A stretch of DNA of 64,000 nucleotides. Origin: Bacillota bacterium. Lineage in GTDB: Bacteria > Bacillota > Clostridia > Lachnospirales > Lachnospiraceae. Shown here one piece after another: positions 26,742-35,275 of this stretch. The DNA lies in the NCBI GenBank assembly GCA_023437715.1, contig JAEZFK010000026.1, forward strand, positions 1 through 64,000, in the 5' to 3' direction. A program made the translations under genes and the position numbers. Under the pieces are notes generated by a model, which had not been told where the DNA came from, made no database searches, and saw only the letters and a list, made by a program, of their open reading frames with translations. Position 1 is the stretch's first letter. Each line of letters begins with the position of its first letter.

Positions 26742-26780
26742 AAATCCGCAGCTGCCGCTGAAAGTGCAGCCTGCGGATTT
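26742..26780. terminator. Bidirectional terminator between convergent genes
   Basis: AAATCCGCAG and CTGCGGATTT flank an inner stem. The A/T runs on both sides let it serve the MerR-like gene on the plus strand and the puuD-like gene on the minus strand. Confidence 0.75.
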
Positions 26781-26785
26781 TCCAA

Positions 26786-27499
26786 TCATTTTCTGCATGC
26801 CCCGGTAAAGGCCTGAAATAACCGGCGTGCCTCTTCATTCTTTTCCCATAAGTATTCCGGATGCCACTGAACCCCTATAAAAAAGGGGTGTCCGGGCATT
26901 TCCACTGCTTCAACCAGCCCGTCGGGAGAATATCCTACGGCCTCAAGCCCCTGTCCTAAATCCTTTACAGCCTGATGGTGCATGCTGTTGACATTGATGG
27001 ACTGACCTTTTGATATCTCTGCCAGACGGCTTCCCTCTCTTAAGGTGACCGTATGGCACGGCATATCATAATAAAAGGGCTGGGAATGGGCTAAGGGAAA
27101 ATCCCGTTTTGTCTGGGACGGGATATCCTGCCAGATATTTCCTCCCAGCGCAATATTTAACACCTGAATTCCCCGGCAGATTCCGAGAATGGGTTTTTGA
27201 AGCTCCAGAACCAGGGGAAGGAGGTCCAGCTCCATCCGGTCTCTTTTGGCCGAAACATTTCCGCACTTTTCATGGGTTTCCTCTCCGAAGAGGAAGGGAT
27301 GGACGTCGGGTCCTCCCGTAAACAGGAACCCATCCAGTTCTTCTGCAAGCTGCTTTAAATCCTCTTTTGAGACCTCCAAAGGCATTACCACAGGAATTGC
27401 TCCAGCCGCTTCCAAAGCCCTGAGATAGGTAGGACGGGCCTTAATATCGCCCTCTGTGAGATCGTGAGCGGGAGTCAGGCCGATCAATGGTTTTCTCAT
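26786..27499 (-). CDS. Gamma-glutamyl-gamma-aminobutyrate hydrolase family (class I glutamine amidotransferase-like, C26)
   Basis: A 237-residue peptidase C26/PuuD-like enzyme. PuuD releases GABA or a related amine from its gamma-glutamyl conjugate. The triad is visible: Cys in GICRGIQVLN and His-x-Glu in QWHPEYL; the start MRKPLIGLTPAHD is typical. AAAGGA precedes the ATG. It lies downstream of the pfl operon on the same strand but behind a terminator, so it is probably separate. The amine substrate is not known. Confidence 0.85.
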   Translation of the reverse strand: MRKPLIGLTPAHDLTEGDIKARPTYLRALEAAGAIPVVMPLEVSKEDLKQLAEELDGFLFTGGPDVHPFLFGEETHEKCGNVSAKRDRMELDLLPLVLELQKPILGICRGIQVLNIALGGNIWQDIPSQTKRDFPLAHSQPFYYDMPCHTVTLREGSRLAEISKGQSINVNSMHHQAVKDLGQGLEAVGYSPDGLVEAVEMPGHPFFIGVQWHPEYLWEKNEEARRLFQAFTGACRK

Positions 27500-27566
27500 A
27501 TTGAAATATCCTTTCCCTGATAAAGTGTTACCGGTTTGCCATGCCTTTCATAGCCTGGCTGATCGG

Positions 27567-27602
27567 TAAAAACAAAATGCCCCTTCCATGCGGAAGAGGC
27601 AC
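27567..27602 (-). terminator. Terminator after the ferredoxin gene
   Basis: On the minus strand GTGCCTCTTCC, a GCAT loop and GGAAGGGGCAT form a stem followed by TTTGTTTTT. It ends the pfl-pflA-ferredoxin run. Confidence 0.8.
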
Positions 27603-27616
27603 TTATGTATTCATAA

Positions 27617-27787
27617 TTAAGCTTCAGAAATAGCTCCTGTTGGGCACACACCCTCACAAGCGCCGCAGTCGATACAGGAATCTGCATCAATAACATATTG
27701 GGAATCACCCTGGCTAATAGCGCTAACCGGGCACTCTCCTTCGCAGGATCCGCAGCTAACACAAGCATCACTAATAACACGTGCCAT
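27617..27787 (-). CDS. 2[4Fe-4S] ferredoxin
   Basis: A 56-residue clostridial-type ferredoxin. It has two cluster-binding motifs, CVSCGSCEGECP and CIDCGACEGVCP, each of the CxxCxxCxxxCP form. It carries low-potential electrons in the cytoplasm. AAGGAGG precedes the ATG. It follows pflA by about 95 bases on the same strand; an electron donor for the radical-SAM PflA is an attractive role but is inference, since such ferredoxins serve many partners. Confidence 0.95.
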   Translation of the reverse strand: MARVISDACVSCGSCEGECPVSAISQGDSQYVIDADSCIDCGACEGVCPTGAISEA

Positions 27788-27882
27788 GATAAATAACCTC
27801 CTTATATTCTATACATTTTTCTATATTTTATACTATTAATAAGAATTATTCAAGTAGAATTTGCTGTAAACTATGTTTAATT

Positions 27883-28650
27883 TTAGGAGCAATCCTGGGC
27901 CGGAACGCCTGTGCGGACATCCCGGATACCCTTTAGGATGATTTTCTTTGCAGCAATGGCACCCTCTTTTGACATGGGGGGGACGTCCTTTAAGGGGTAG
28001 TCCATTCCAAGGCTTTCGTATTTTATTTTGCCCATGTCATGATAGGGCAGGACGTCAAGGGCCTTGACGTTTTTCAGCCCTCCGATGAAGCGCCCCAGGC
28101 GGTAAAGGTCGGACTCCTGGTCTGTAAGGCCGGGGACCACTACGTGGCGGATCCATGCGGGGATGTTTTTTTCACTTAGGTAGAGAGCGAAGTCCAGGAT
28201 GTTTTCATTGGAATGCCCGGTAAGGGACTGATGTTTTTGGGCGTCGATTTGTTTTAGGTCCAGTAAGACGAGATCAGTGGATGCCAGGAGTCGGTCCATT
28301 TTCATCAAATACTCTGGATTCTTTCTTCCGAAAGTGACGCCGGAGGTGTCGAGACAGGTGTGAATGTCTCTTTTTTTTGCTGACTCGAAAAGAGATGTTA
28401 CAAAATCCAGCTGCATGAGGGGCTCTCCTCCGGTGGCTGTTATGCCGCCGCCTTTGTAGAAGTGCCGAGAAGCCTCATATTGGTTTAGGATTTCTTCAAC
28501 CGTCATCTCGGTTCCGCCTGATGTTTTCCAGGTGTCGGGATTGTGACAGTACTGGCAGCGCATGGGGCAGCCTTGGAAAAAGATTACCATGCGTACGCCT
28601 GGGCCGTCAACGGTGCCGAAGCTTTCAATGGAATGGATGTATCCTTTCAT
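27883..28650 (-). CDS. pflA: Pyruvate formate-lyase activating enzyme (radical SAM)
   Basis: A 255-residue radical-SAM enzyme that abstracts hydrogen from the activation glycine of pyruvate formate-lyase. The start MKGYIHSIESFGTVDGPG is the family N-terminus, and the cluster motif is CPMRCQYC (CxxxCxxC). The TGGEP motif for SAM binding also appears. An upstream in-frame ATG at 28719 is less likely because it adds a proline-rich extension with no ribosome site. It sits 103 bases after the separate glycyl-radical-domain gene, its presumed direct substrate. Confidence 0.94.
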   Translation of the reverse strand: MKGYIHSIESFGTVDGPGVRMVIFFQGCPMRCQYCHNPDTWKTSGGTEMTVEEILNQYEASRHFYKGGGITATGGEPLMQLDFVTSLFESAKKRDIHTCLDTSGVTFGRKNPEYLMKMDRLLASTDLVLLDLKQIDAQKHQSLTGHSNENILDFALYLSEKNIPAWIRHVVVPGLTDQESDLYRLGRFIGGLKNVKALDVLPYHDMGKIKYESLGMDYPLKDVPPMSKEGAIAAKKIILKGIRDVRTGVPAQDCS

Positions 28651-28753
28651 AGATGAATCGCCTTCTTTACTGTTTATCGGGTGAGGGGGATGGGTGCTGG
28701 GGGCCGCAGTGCCATTCATAATTTGGCGGGGCGGAATGTGCTGCTCATTGCTA

Positions 28754-28999
28754 CTATATGTTGTTATGAAACGTACGAGATATTACTTCGTCCTGCTGTT
28801 CCTTTGACAGCTTGATAAAGTTAACCGCATAACCGGATACACGTACTGTGAGCTGCGGGTAGTTTTCGGGATGCTGCTGGGCGTCCAGCAGGGTTTCGCG
28901 GGTGAAGACATTGACGTTTAAGTGATGTCCGCCTTCTTCCACATAGCCGTCTAATAAATTCACAAGATTATTAATCTGGGATTCGCTGATATTTGCCAT
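28754..28999 (-). CDS. Detached glycyl-radical domain of pyruvate formate-lyase (GrcA-like)
   Basis: An 81-residue protein matching the C-terminal domain of pyruvate formate-lyase: [20 protein letters not shown] followed by the radical motif RVSGYAVNF (Gly56) and a typical ending [11 protein letters not shown]. In ordinary PFL this sequence is the last 80 residues of one chain; here the large subunit stops before it, so this protein must supply the glycyl radical in trans. It resembles E. coli GrcA (YfiD), a repair cofactor, but here it appears to be essential rather than a spare. TAGGAGG precedes the ATG. Confidence 0.92.
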   Translation of the reverse strand: MANISESQINNLVNLLDGYVEEGGHHLNVNVFTRETLLDAQQHPENYPQLTVRVSGYAVNFIKLSKEQQDEVISRTFHNNI

Positions 29000-29045
29000 A
29001 TTTTTATCCTCCTATAGTTATAGTGATTTGTATTGGTTCCATGGG

Positions 29046-29273
29046 TTACAAACTGTCGTCCAGTCCCTCGGTTAAGTTGGGGATGCGGCAGGCCACATCG
29101 CCTTCCGAACAGTCTGAAGACTTCATGGTAGTGACTGATTTCTTCATGGTCTCCTCGGTATTTACGGTGCCGTCTTCTGAAACGCGGATGTTCATGTGTC
29201 CGCCGTCTCCGGTCATGAAACGGTCCAGCATGGAGACGATATCGTCGATTTGCTTTTCTCTGGAATCTTCCAT
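29046..29273 (-). CDS. Radical-less paralogue of the PFL glycyl domain
   Basis: A 75-residue protein between the PFL large subunit and the glycyl-radical domain. Residues 1-35 (EKQIDDIVSMLDRF, DGGHMNIRV) clearly mirror the start of the true domain ([19 protein letters not shown]), but the second half is unrelated and has no SGYAV motif, so it cannot carry the radical. AAGGAGG overlapping the pflB stop serves as ribosome site, so it is translated right after pflB. It may be a structural subunit, a chaperone or a competitor of the radical domain; none of these is shown. I do not know a named family. Confidence 0.75.
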   Translation of the reverse strand: MEDSREKQIDDIVSMLDRFMTGDGGHMNIRVSEDGTVNTEETMKKSVTTMKSSDCSEGDVACRIPNLTEGLDDSL

Positions 29274-29286
29274 AAAACCGACCTCC

Positions 29287-31347
29287 TTATTTCTGGTCGT
29301 CACTGAGGGACAGCTCTAAATCCAGCTCTAAGTCTCCGCTGAAAATCTGATCCTCTTTGCCTAAAGCGCCGGGCACGATGGAGAAGGTGTTGGAAATTCC
29401 ATCCTGAGCGTCACGGAAAGGAAGCTTTGCTACGGAAGCGAGAGAAGCTACGGCTCCGTGGCTGTCACGGTGGTGCATTGGGTTGGCTCCCGGTGCGAAT
29501 GCTTCTCCCCCCTTACGTCCGTCAGGAGTTGCTCCTGTGTTCTTTCCATATACCACGTTGGAGGTAATGGTTAAAATGGAGGTAGTGGGAATGCTGTCCC
29601 GGTAGGTGTGGTTTCCTTTTACAAAGTTCATGAAGGTGTGAACCAGTTCTGTGGCAATCTGGTCAACACGGTCGTCGTTGTTTCCGTATTTGGGGAAGTC
29701 TCCTTCCACTTCATAATCAACAACAATGCCGTTTTCATCACGGATGGTTTTTACCTTTGCATACTTAATGGCGGATAAAGAATCGGCCACTACGGAAAGT
29801 CCGGCGATGCCGGTGGCAAACCAACGGGTTACCTTTTTGTCGTGAAGAGCCATCTGGATGCGCTCATAGCTGTATTTGTCGTGCATGTAATGAATGATGT
29901 TCAAGGTGTTTACATAAACCTGAGCCAGCCATTTCATCATGTCCTTATAAGCGGACATTACTTCGTCGTACTCTAAGTATTCGGAGGTGATGGGACGGTA
30001 TTTGGGGCCTACCTGCTTTTTGGAAACCTCATCCACGCCGCCGTTGATGGCGTATAAGAGACATTTTGCCAGGTTGGCTCTTGCGCCGAAGAACTGCATT
30101 TCCTTACCCAGTCTCATGGAGGATACGCAGCAGGCAATGGCGTAATCGTCGCCGTGGGTCACTCTCATTAAGTCGTCGTTCTCATACTGAATGGAAGAGG
30201 ACTGGATGGAGGTTTTGGCGCAGAAGCGCTTGAAGTTTTCAGGAAGCCTTGTGGACCAGAGCACGGTTAAGTTTGGCTCCGGAGCGGTTCCCAAGTTTTC
30301 CAGGGTATGAAGGTAACGGTAGGACATCTTTGTTACCATGTGGCGTCCGTCAATTCCCACGCCGCCGATGGACTCGGTCACCCAGGTGGGGTCGCCGGAG
30401 AACAGTTCGTTGTATTCCGGGGTGCGGGCGAATTTTACCAGACGCAGCTTCATGATGAAATGGTCTATAAACTCCTGGATTTCTTCCTCTGTAAAGGTCC
30501 CCTCTGCTAAATCTCTCTGAGAGTAAATATCAAGGAAGGTGGAGGTACGTCCCAGAGACATGGCGGCTCCGTTCTGCTCCTTAACCGCAGCCAGATAGGC
30601 CAGATAGGTCCACTGAATGGCTTCCTTTACATTTGTGGCAGGCTTTGAGATATCAAAGCCGTAAACATCTCCCAGCTTCTTAAGCTCCTTTAAGGCCCGG
30701 ATCTGCTCGGAAAGCTCTTCCCTTTCCCGGATTACATCGGAATACATGATGGTGCGGGTGGTGTCCTTCTGCTCGGTCTTATCCTCAATCAGGCGGTCGA
30801 TACCATAGAGGGCTACCCGGCGGTAATCGCCGATGATGCGTCCCCGGCCATAGGCGTCTGGCAGGCCTGTGATGATGTGGTTGGAACGGCAGTCTCTCAT
30901 TTCCTGAGTATAGGCGTCAAAAACGCCGGCATTGTGGGTCTTTCTATGAATAGTAAAAAATTCCTTTATTTCAGGATCAATGGTATAGCCATTGTCTGCG
31001 CAGGCCTTTTCCGCCATGCGGATGCCGCCGTAGGGCTGTAAGGAACGCTTAAAGGGCTTATCAGTCTGAAAGCCCACGATCGTTTCTTTTTCTTTATCTA
31101 AATATCCCGGTCCATGGGAGGTGATAGTGGAAATGATCCTTGTATCCATATCCAATACGCCGCCGGCTTCCCGTTCCTGTCTGGATAAATCCAGAACCTG
31201 CTCCCAAAGCTCCATGGTCGCCTTTGTGGGCCCTGCAAGAAAGGACTCATCTTCGTCATAAGGGGTATAGTTTTTCTGTATAAAATCCCTGACGCTGATT
31301 TCCCGTTCCCAGGCGCCGCCTTTAAAATCTCTCCATTCTTGTCTCAT
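29287..31347 (-). CDS. pflB: Pyruvate formate-lyase catalytic subunit lacking the glycyl-radical domain
   Basis: A 686-residue formate C-acetyltransferase that splits pyruvate with CoA into acetyl-CoA and formate. The catalytic cysteine pair is present (ACCVSSM, Cys406-Cys407). Usual PFLs are 740-760 residues and end with the glycyl domain; this chain stops after [15 protein letters not shown] with a short acidic tail ([13 protein letters not shown]). The start at 31347 ([11 protein letters not shown], behind GGAGG) is chosen because the longer frame from 31440 would begin inside the -10 box. The operon order is pflB, radical-less paralogue, glycyl domain, pflA, ferredoxin. Confidence 0.93.
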   Translation of the reverse strand: MRQEWRDFKGGAWEREISVRDFIQKNYTPYDEDESFLAGPTKATMELWEQVLDLSRQEREAGGVLDMDTRIISTITSHGPGYLDKEKETIVGFQTDKPFKRSLQPYGGIRMAEKACADNGYTIDPEIKEFFTIHRKTHNAGVFDAYTQEMRDCRSNHIITGLPDAYGRGRIIGDYRRVALYGIDRLIEDKTEQKDTTRTIMYSDVIREREELSEQIRALKELKKLGDVYGFDISKPATNVKEAIQWTYLAYLAAVKEQNGAAMSLGRTSTFLDIYSQRDLAEGTFTEEEIQEFIDHFIMKLRLVKFARTPEYNELFSGDPTWVTESIGGVGIDGRHMVTKMSYRYLHTLENLGTAPEPNLTVLWSTRLPENFKRFCAKTSIQSSSIQYENDDLMRVTHGDDYAIACCVSSMRLGKEMQFFGARANLAKCLLYAINGGVDEVSKKQVGPKYRPITSEYLEYDEVMSAYKDMMKWLAQVYVNTLNIIHYMHDKYSYERIQMALHDKKVTRWFATGIAGLSVVADSLSAIKYAKVKTIRDENGIVVDYEVEGDFPKYGNNDDRVDQIATELVHTFMNFVKGNHTYRDSIPTTSILTITSNVVYGKNTGATPDGRKGGEAFAPGANPMHHRDSHGAVASLASVAKLPFRDAQDGISNTFSIVPGALGKEDQIFSGDLELDLELSLSDDQK

Positions 31348-31413
31348 AGTGTTGTACCTCCGTAAAAGCTCTATATAAGCAGGTGTGATAAATAAGTGAC
31401 TCCAGAGATTATA

Positions 31414-31468
31414 ATTCATACAATCTCTGTATGAATACATTATATATGAATACTGTATACAATGTCAA
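31414..31468 (-). promoter_or_regulatory. Promoter and palindrome of the split pfl operon
   Basis: On the minus strand TTGACA (31463-31468), 18 bases, TATAAT (31439-31444). Around the predicted start lies a perfect 9-base inverted repeat, ATTCATACA-N5-TGTATGAAT (31414-31436), and further TATTCATA/GTATTCAT repeats overlap the -10 and spacer. These are candidate operators or a 5' hairpin of the roughly 85-nt leader. Confidence 0.65.
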
Positions 31469-31526
31469 TAGCCCTTATTGAGAAAAATTTGTAAAAAGGG
31501 CTTCCGGGAAAAAAAGCAATTAGGCC

Positions 31527-31555
31527 TTGCTAATTGTAAGGAAAAGTATTATATT
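31527..31555 (+). promoter_or_regulatory. Promoter of the DUF1858 gene
   Basis: TTGCTA (31527-31532), 17 bases, TATATT (31550-31555), divergent from the pfl promoter. Confidence 0.55.
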
Positions 31556-31595
31556 AGAATGACAGTATGTACATTTTTAAAAGGAGGAATACAAG

Positions 31596-31796
31596 ATGCA
31601 GATCAATAAAGATATGTTGATAGGCGAAATGCTCGGAATGGACGAAAGCATTGCTCCTATTTTAATGCGTGCAGGCATGCACTGTCTTGGCTGCCCGTCA
31701 TCTCAGGGCGAGTCCTTAGAGGAAGCTTGCATGGTTCATGGAATCGACTGTGACGTTCTGGTTTCCCAGATCAATGAAGTGCTGGCAGACAGATAA
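31596..31796 (+). CDS. DUF1858 domain protein
   Basis: A 66-residue protein that is one DUF1858 domain, a small helical fold found alone or fused to hybrid-cluster and oxidoreductase proteins in anaerobes. It has [18 protein letters not shown], with cysteines in a CxxC arrangement, suggesting redox or metal chemistry. It is divergent from the pfl operon, has AAGGAGG upstream, and ends at a strong terminator. Function is not established for the family. Confidence 0.88.
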   Translation: MQINKDMLIGEMLGMDESIAPILMRAGMHCLGCPSSQGESLEEACMVHGIDCDVLVSQINEVLADR

Positions 31797-31810
31797 AATA
31801 TGATTAAGAA

Positions 31811-31841
31811 GGCAGGTCATGAATGACCTGCCTCTTTTTTT
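31811..31841. terminator. Terminator between DUF1858 gene and convergent araC gene
   Basis: GGCAGGTCA and TGACCTGCC with a GAA-type loop are followed on the plus strand by TCTTTTTTTT. The stop codon of the minus-strand AraC gene lies inside the first arm. Confidence 0.9.
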
Positions 31842-32698
31842 TCTTCCCGGAAAAGCTTTGGACTCATTCCGTATTCCTGCTTGAATATTTTCGAAAATGT
31901 CAAAGGATTGTCATATCCGATGCTGGTGGCTATTTCCTGAATGGAAGAAGAGGTGGTGGTCAGCTGGTGGGCCGCGATGTTAAGCCGGTAACGCATTAAA
32001 TACTCCTGGGGAGATACCCGGAGCTGCTTTTTAAAAATAGAGGTTAAATAGGAACGGTTGATGCCGATGTAATCTGCAATGTCCTGGACTTTGATGTGAG
32101 CGTAGTTGAACTTGATATACTGTAAGGCGTAGTCCACATAGGTGTCAATGGAATAATCGTACTGGTTCTTTTTGCTGGTCCGCAGGCTGCTCTGGGTATC
32201 GATCAGAGTGGATATGATCTCGTATAAATATCCCACCCGCCGGATCTCGTTGGCAAAGGTCAGCTGGTTGGTGTCCAGGATCTTCTGGATCATGGGCAGG
32301 TAAAGCTGGCTTGGAATCTGGGAATGGATGGTCGGGTTCTCCGCCGATAAGCCCGCATAGCTTAAGTAGGTTTCCGCCATTTCCCCGTCAAAGGTGATCC
32401 ACATATATTCCCATGGATTCTGGTAATCCGCATGGTAAGCGATGGGACAGTTCTTGGGGATCAGGAAAAGGTCGTCGGTCTTTAATTTGTGGCGTGTCCC
32501 GTTTATTTCCAGGATTCCGGCTCCCCGCAGCACAAAATGAAGATGGTATTCATTTGGAATCTTGTGATCGTAAGTATATCCGGGCGGACACTGCTGAATT
32601 CCGCAGTGGACCAGAAACAGGTCATTGGTCTGCCGCTTGATGTTCCGCAGGCAGCGAAAGCCTGCTACATTTTTATAAGTCGTTTGTTTTTCGCTCAA
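31817..32698 (-). CDS. AraC-family transcriptional regulator
   Basis: A 293-residue regulator with an N-terminal cupin-like domain (HLHFVLRGAGILEINGTRH, then DLFLIPKNCP) and a C-terminal AraC DNA-binding domain (VQDIADYIGINRSYLTSIFK; IQEIATSIGYDNPLTFSKIFK). It starts at TTG behind AGAGGGGG; no ATG is available nearby. Its neighbour, a GH4 glycosidase gene, lies upstream on the same strand, so it probably regulates alpha-galactoside use. It is distinct from the second AraC gene at 34308, with which it shares domain layout. Confidence 0.85.
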   Translation of the reverse strand: MSEKQTTYKNVAGFRCLRNIKRQTNDLFLVHCGIQQCPPGYTYDHKIPNEYHLHFVLRGAGILEINGTRHKLKTDDLFLIPKNCPIAYHADYQNPWEYMWITFDGEMAETYLSYAGLSAENPTIHSQIPSQLYLPMIQKILDTNQLTFANEIRRVGYLYEIISTLIDTQSSLRTSKKNQYDYSIDTYVDYALQYIKFNYAHIKVQDIADYIGINRSYLTSIFKKQLRVSPQEYLMRYRLNIAAHQLTTTSSSIQEIATSIGYDNPLTFSKIFKQEYGMSPKLFREEKKEAGHS

Positions 32699-32814
32699 AG
32701 AAACGCCCCCTCTGCAAGACGAAACACGCGCTGTGAGTTTCGCCCGCCGCTCGCATAAATCAGATGAAAGACCCTGTCAGACGATCCATTTTTTGTGGAA
32801 GTTTGATAGGGTCT

Positions 32815-32843
32815 ATTATACAGGAAGAAAGCCCAAGCTGCAA
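32815..32843 (-). promoter_or_regulatory. Promoter of the araC gene at 31817-32698
   Basis: On the minus strand TTGCAG (32838-32843), 17 bases, TATAAT (32815-32820). The first bases of the leader form a hairpin, AGACCCTATCA with TGACAGGGTCT (32772-32814), leaving a leader of about 110 nt before the TTG start. Confidence 0.6.
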
Positions 32844-32867
32844 TTGATATTTCCCGGATGAAACGGC

Positions 32868-34190
32868 TTAACGGTACATCTTCATGTAATCGCCGTGGGC
32901 GGCTATCAGCTCATCCACCATGGCCCGGATATCCTTTATGCTGAGCTCTGCGGCAGTGTGAGGGTCCAGCATGGCTGCCTGGTAGATCGTGTTTATATCC
33001 CTGTTATGGGCGGCCTCCATGGTGAGAAGCTGGACGTTGATATTTGTCATGTTCATGGCCGCAAGCTGGGTTGGAAGGCGGCCCACATGGCAGGGGGTGA
33101 TTCCGCTTCCGTCTACCAGACAGGGCACCTCCACGCAGGCGTCTGCAGGCAGGTTGTCGATGAGCCCATGGTTGATCACGCTTGCGCCGATCTTATAGGG
33201 TTTGTTGGTCAGGATTGCTTCCATAATATAGGAAGCGTATTCATGGGAGCGGTCGTGGGTGATCTTTCCGTCATTTAAAATAGAAGCCTTTTCCGCTTCC
33301 CACTCGTTGATCTGCTTGATGCAGCGGCGGGGGTATTCATCCAGGGGAATCTGGAATTCCTCAATCATATCCGGATATCTGGATTTTATGAACAATGGAT
33401 TATATTCCGCGTTGTGTTCGCTGGATTCCGTACAATAGTAGCCTAAATGGTTGATGTATTCAAAGCGGACCATGTCCTTATGCTTTTCCGTTAAATTCTT
33501 CTGAAGGGCCTTTTCACGGATGATGGGATAGAGGTCCTGTCCGTCCCTGTCATGAAGCTTTAAAAGCCAGGCCATGTGATTGATTCCCGCGATCAGCTCT
33601 GTTCTTCCCTCCAGCTTATCTTCCATGTCCAGCTCCTTTAACAGGGTTTCCGAGCACACCTGGACGCTGTGGCATAAGCCGATGGTCTTTACAGATGTGT
33701 AGCGCTGCATATAGCCGGTTAAGATTGCCATGGGATTGGTGTAGTTTAAAAACCAGGCGTCAGGGCATACCTCTTCCATGTCCCTTGCAAAATCTTCCAT
33801 GACGGGAATGGTCCGCAGCCCCCGCATGATGCCGCCGATCCCCAGGGTGTCTGCGATGGTCTGTTTTAAGCCGTATTTTTTCGGTATCTCGAAATCTGTG
33901 ATGGTGCATGGATCGTAACCCCCTACCTGGATGGCGTTGACTACGAAGCTGGCGCCGGCGAGGGCCGCTTTCCTGTTTTCCACTCCAAGATAGGTCTTAA
34001 TATCAGCCCGTCCCTCATTCACATTTTTGTTGATTGCACTTAAAATCAGCTCCGAGTCATTTAAACGGTCCGGGTTAATGTCATAAAGGGCGATTTCCGC
34101 GTCCTTAAGGACCGGGGTGCACATGCAGTCCCCTAAAACATTTCTCGCAAATATGGTGCTTCCCGCTCCCATGAAAGTTATTTTTACCAT
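32868..34190 (-). CDS. Family 4 glycosidase (alpha-galactosidase/alpha-glucosidase, MelA type)
   Basis: A 440-residue GH4 enzyme, which uses NAD+ and Mn2+ to cleave glycosides by a redox-elimination route in the cytoplasm. The Rossmann motif FMGAGSTIFARN is at the N-terminus; metal-ligand motifs are NYTNPMA, GLCHSVQ (Cys) and GINHMAWLL (His). It is close to MelA-type alpha-galactosidases by these motifs. Its divergent AraC gene and the downstream ABC-GH36 operon on the plus strand suggest alpha-galactosides (melibiose, raffinose), but GH4 members also act on alpha-glucosides and galacturonides. Confidence 0.88.
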   Translation of the reverse strand: MVKITFMGAGSTIFARNVLGDCMCTPVLKDAEIALYDINPDRLNDSELILSAINKNVNEGRADIKTYLGVENRKAALAGASFVVNAIQVGGYDPCTITDFEIPKKYGLKQTIADTLGIGGIMRGLRTIPVMEDFARDMEEVCPDAWFLNYTNPMAILTGYMQRYTSVKTIGLCHSVQVCSETLLKELDMEDKLEGRTELIAGINHMAWLLKLHDRDGQDLYPIIREKALQKNLTEKHKDMVRFEYINHLGYYCTESSEHNAEYNPLFIKSRYPDMIEEFQIPLDEYPRRCIKQINEWEAEKASILNDGKITHDRSHEYASYIMEAILTNKPYKIGASVINHGLIDNLPADACVEVPCLVDGSGITPCHVGRLPTQLAAMNMTNINVQLLTMEAAHNRDINTIYQAAMLDPHTAAELSIKDIRAMVDELIAAHGDYMKMYR

Positions 34191-34307
34191 GATGCTCCTC
34201 CTTGTTTTTCTTGTCTGTCTGATGAGGCTATTGTATAATTACAGCAGGAAAAAAGATAGGAAGATTGTTTCATAAAGTTGTTATTATGTTGCATGGGAGG
34301 GATAAGC

Positions 34308-35114
34308 TTGAAGGAAGCCATGAACCAGGCGGCAAGGGGAATCACCATATACCACTGCGGCCATGAACAGTGTGCGCCCGGCCATTTTTTCGGCCCGGCC
34401 ATAAGAAATCATTATCTGATGCATGTGGTGCTTAAGGGAAAGGGCATTTACCGGACAGGGGAGAAGGAGTATGCCTTAAAGGCAGGAGAGGCGTTTTTAA
34501 TCAAGCCTCAGGAGGTTACCTATTATCAGGCGGATGAGGAGGAGCCGTGGGAGTATTCCTGGACGGCCTTTGCCGGAACGGAAGCCGAGAGGCTTTTAAG
34601 TGAATACCGGCAGGAGGAAAACGGATATGTCTACCGTTTCGGAGAAAGAGAGGATTGGAGGCTGTTTACAGAACGGCTGGTAACCGCCTTTTTGAATGGG
34701 GGACATAGTATGGATGAGCTGACCGGCTACCTTTATCTGCTGTTTTCCCGGTTTTTAAAGGTACGGGACGAGGGGAAGGAGTATGAGCAGGGCTATTTGT
34801 CCAAGGCAGAGGGCTACATCCACCATAATTACAGCTATCCCATTCAGATCGGGGATGTGGCCCGGTATGTGGGCATTGACAGAACCTATTTGTACAAGCT
34901 TTTTATGAAGCATAAGGGCATTTCCCCCAAGCATTATTTAACCGCCTACCGGATCATGGAGGCAAAACGGCTTTTGGAGGATACGGGGCTCAGTATCACG
35001 GAGACCGGCTTATCCTGCGGTTTTCACGATTCCTCGGTTTTCTGCAAATGCTTTCAGCAGATGGAAGGAAAATCTCCTCTGCAGTACAGGAGGAGGATAA
35101 GGGAGCAGGTATAG
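34308..35114 (+). CDS. AraC-family transcriptional regulator
   Basis: A regulator of about 268 residues with a cupin-like N-terminal domain (HYLMHVVLKGKGIYRTGEKE) and two C-terminal helix-turn-helices (IGDVARYVGIDRTYLYKLFM; ITETGLSCGFHDSSVFCKCF). I take the TTG at 34308, 7 bases after GGGAGGG; an ATG at 34320 and an ATG at 34293 are alternatives. It is divergent from the GH4 gene and directly precedes the sugar ABC operon, the usual position of the activator of an alpha-galactoside (MSM/RafR-like) locus. Confidence 0.85.
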   Translation: MKEAMNQAARGITIYHCGHEQCAPGHFFGPAIRNHYLMHVVLKGKGIYRTGEKEYALKAGEAFLIKPQEVTYYQADEEEPWEYSWTAFAGTEAERLLSEYRQEENGYVYRFGEREDWRLFTERLVTAFLNGGHSMDELTGYLYLLFSRFLKVRDEGKEYEQGYLSKAEGYIHHNYSYPIQIGDVARYVGIDRTYLYKLFMKHKGISPKHYLTAYRIMEAKRLLEDTGLSITETGLSCGFHDSSVFCKCFQQMEGKSPLQYRRRIREQV

Positions 35115-35124
35115 ACATGGACAA

Positions 35125-35213
35125 AAACAACAAAACACCATGTAATAATCACATTTAACCATATAAAATTTGCGAAAAATAGTTTATTATAAAGGATATA
35201 AACAACAAAACGC
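35125..35213 (+). repeat. Direct repeats AAACAACAAAACRC ahead of the sugar ABC operon
   Basis: Two 14-base copies (35125-35138 and 35200-35213, one mismatch) lie 75 bases apart in the gap between the AraC gene and the binding-protein gene. AraC proteins often bind direct repeats, so these are candidate activator sites. I could not choose a single convincing promoter in this gap. Confidence 0.4.
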
Positions 35214-35275
35214 ACAAAGCGTTACAAAAAAAGCAGATGCATATGTGCAAAATGCTAAAATGGGGAGGTATTCAA

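Noticed and set aside
27496..27780. 94-residue minus-strand frame over the ferredoxin region
   Set aside because: It is out of frame with the 56-residue ferredoxin, whose eight cysteines and AAGGAGG site make it the real gene.
31348..31440. Longer start of pflB at 31440
   Set aside because: The codon lies in the predicted -10 box and the extra 31 residues match no PFL N-terminus; the ATG at 31347 has GGAGG and gives the family start.
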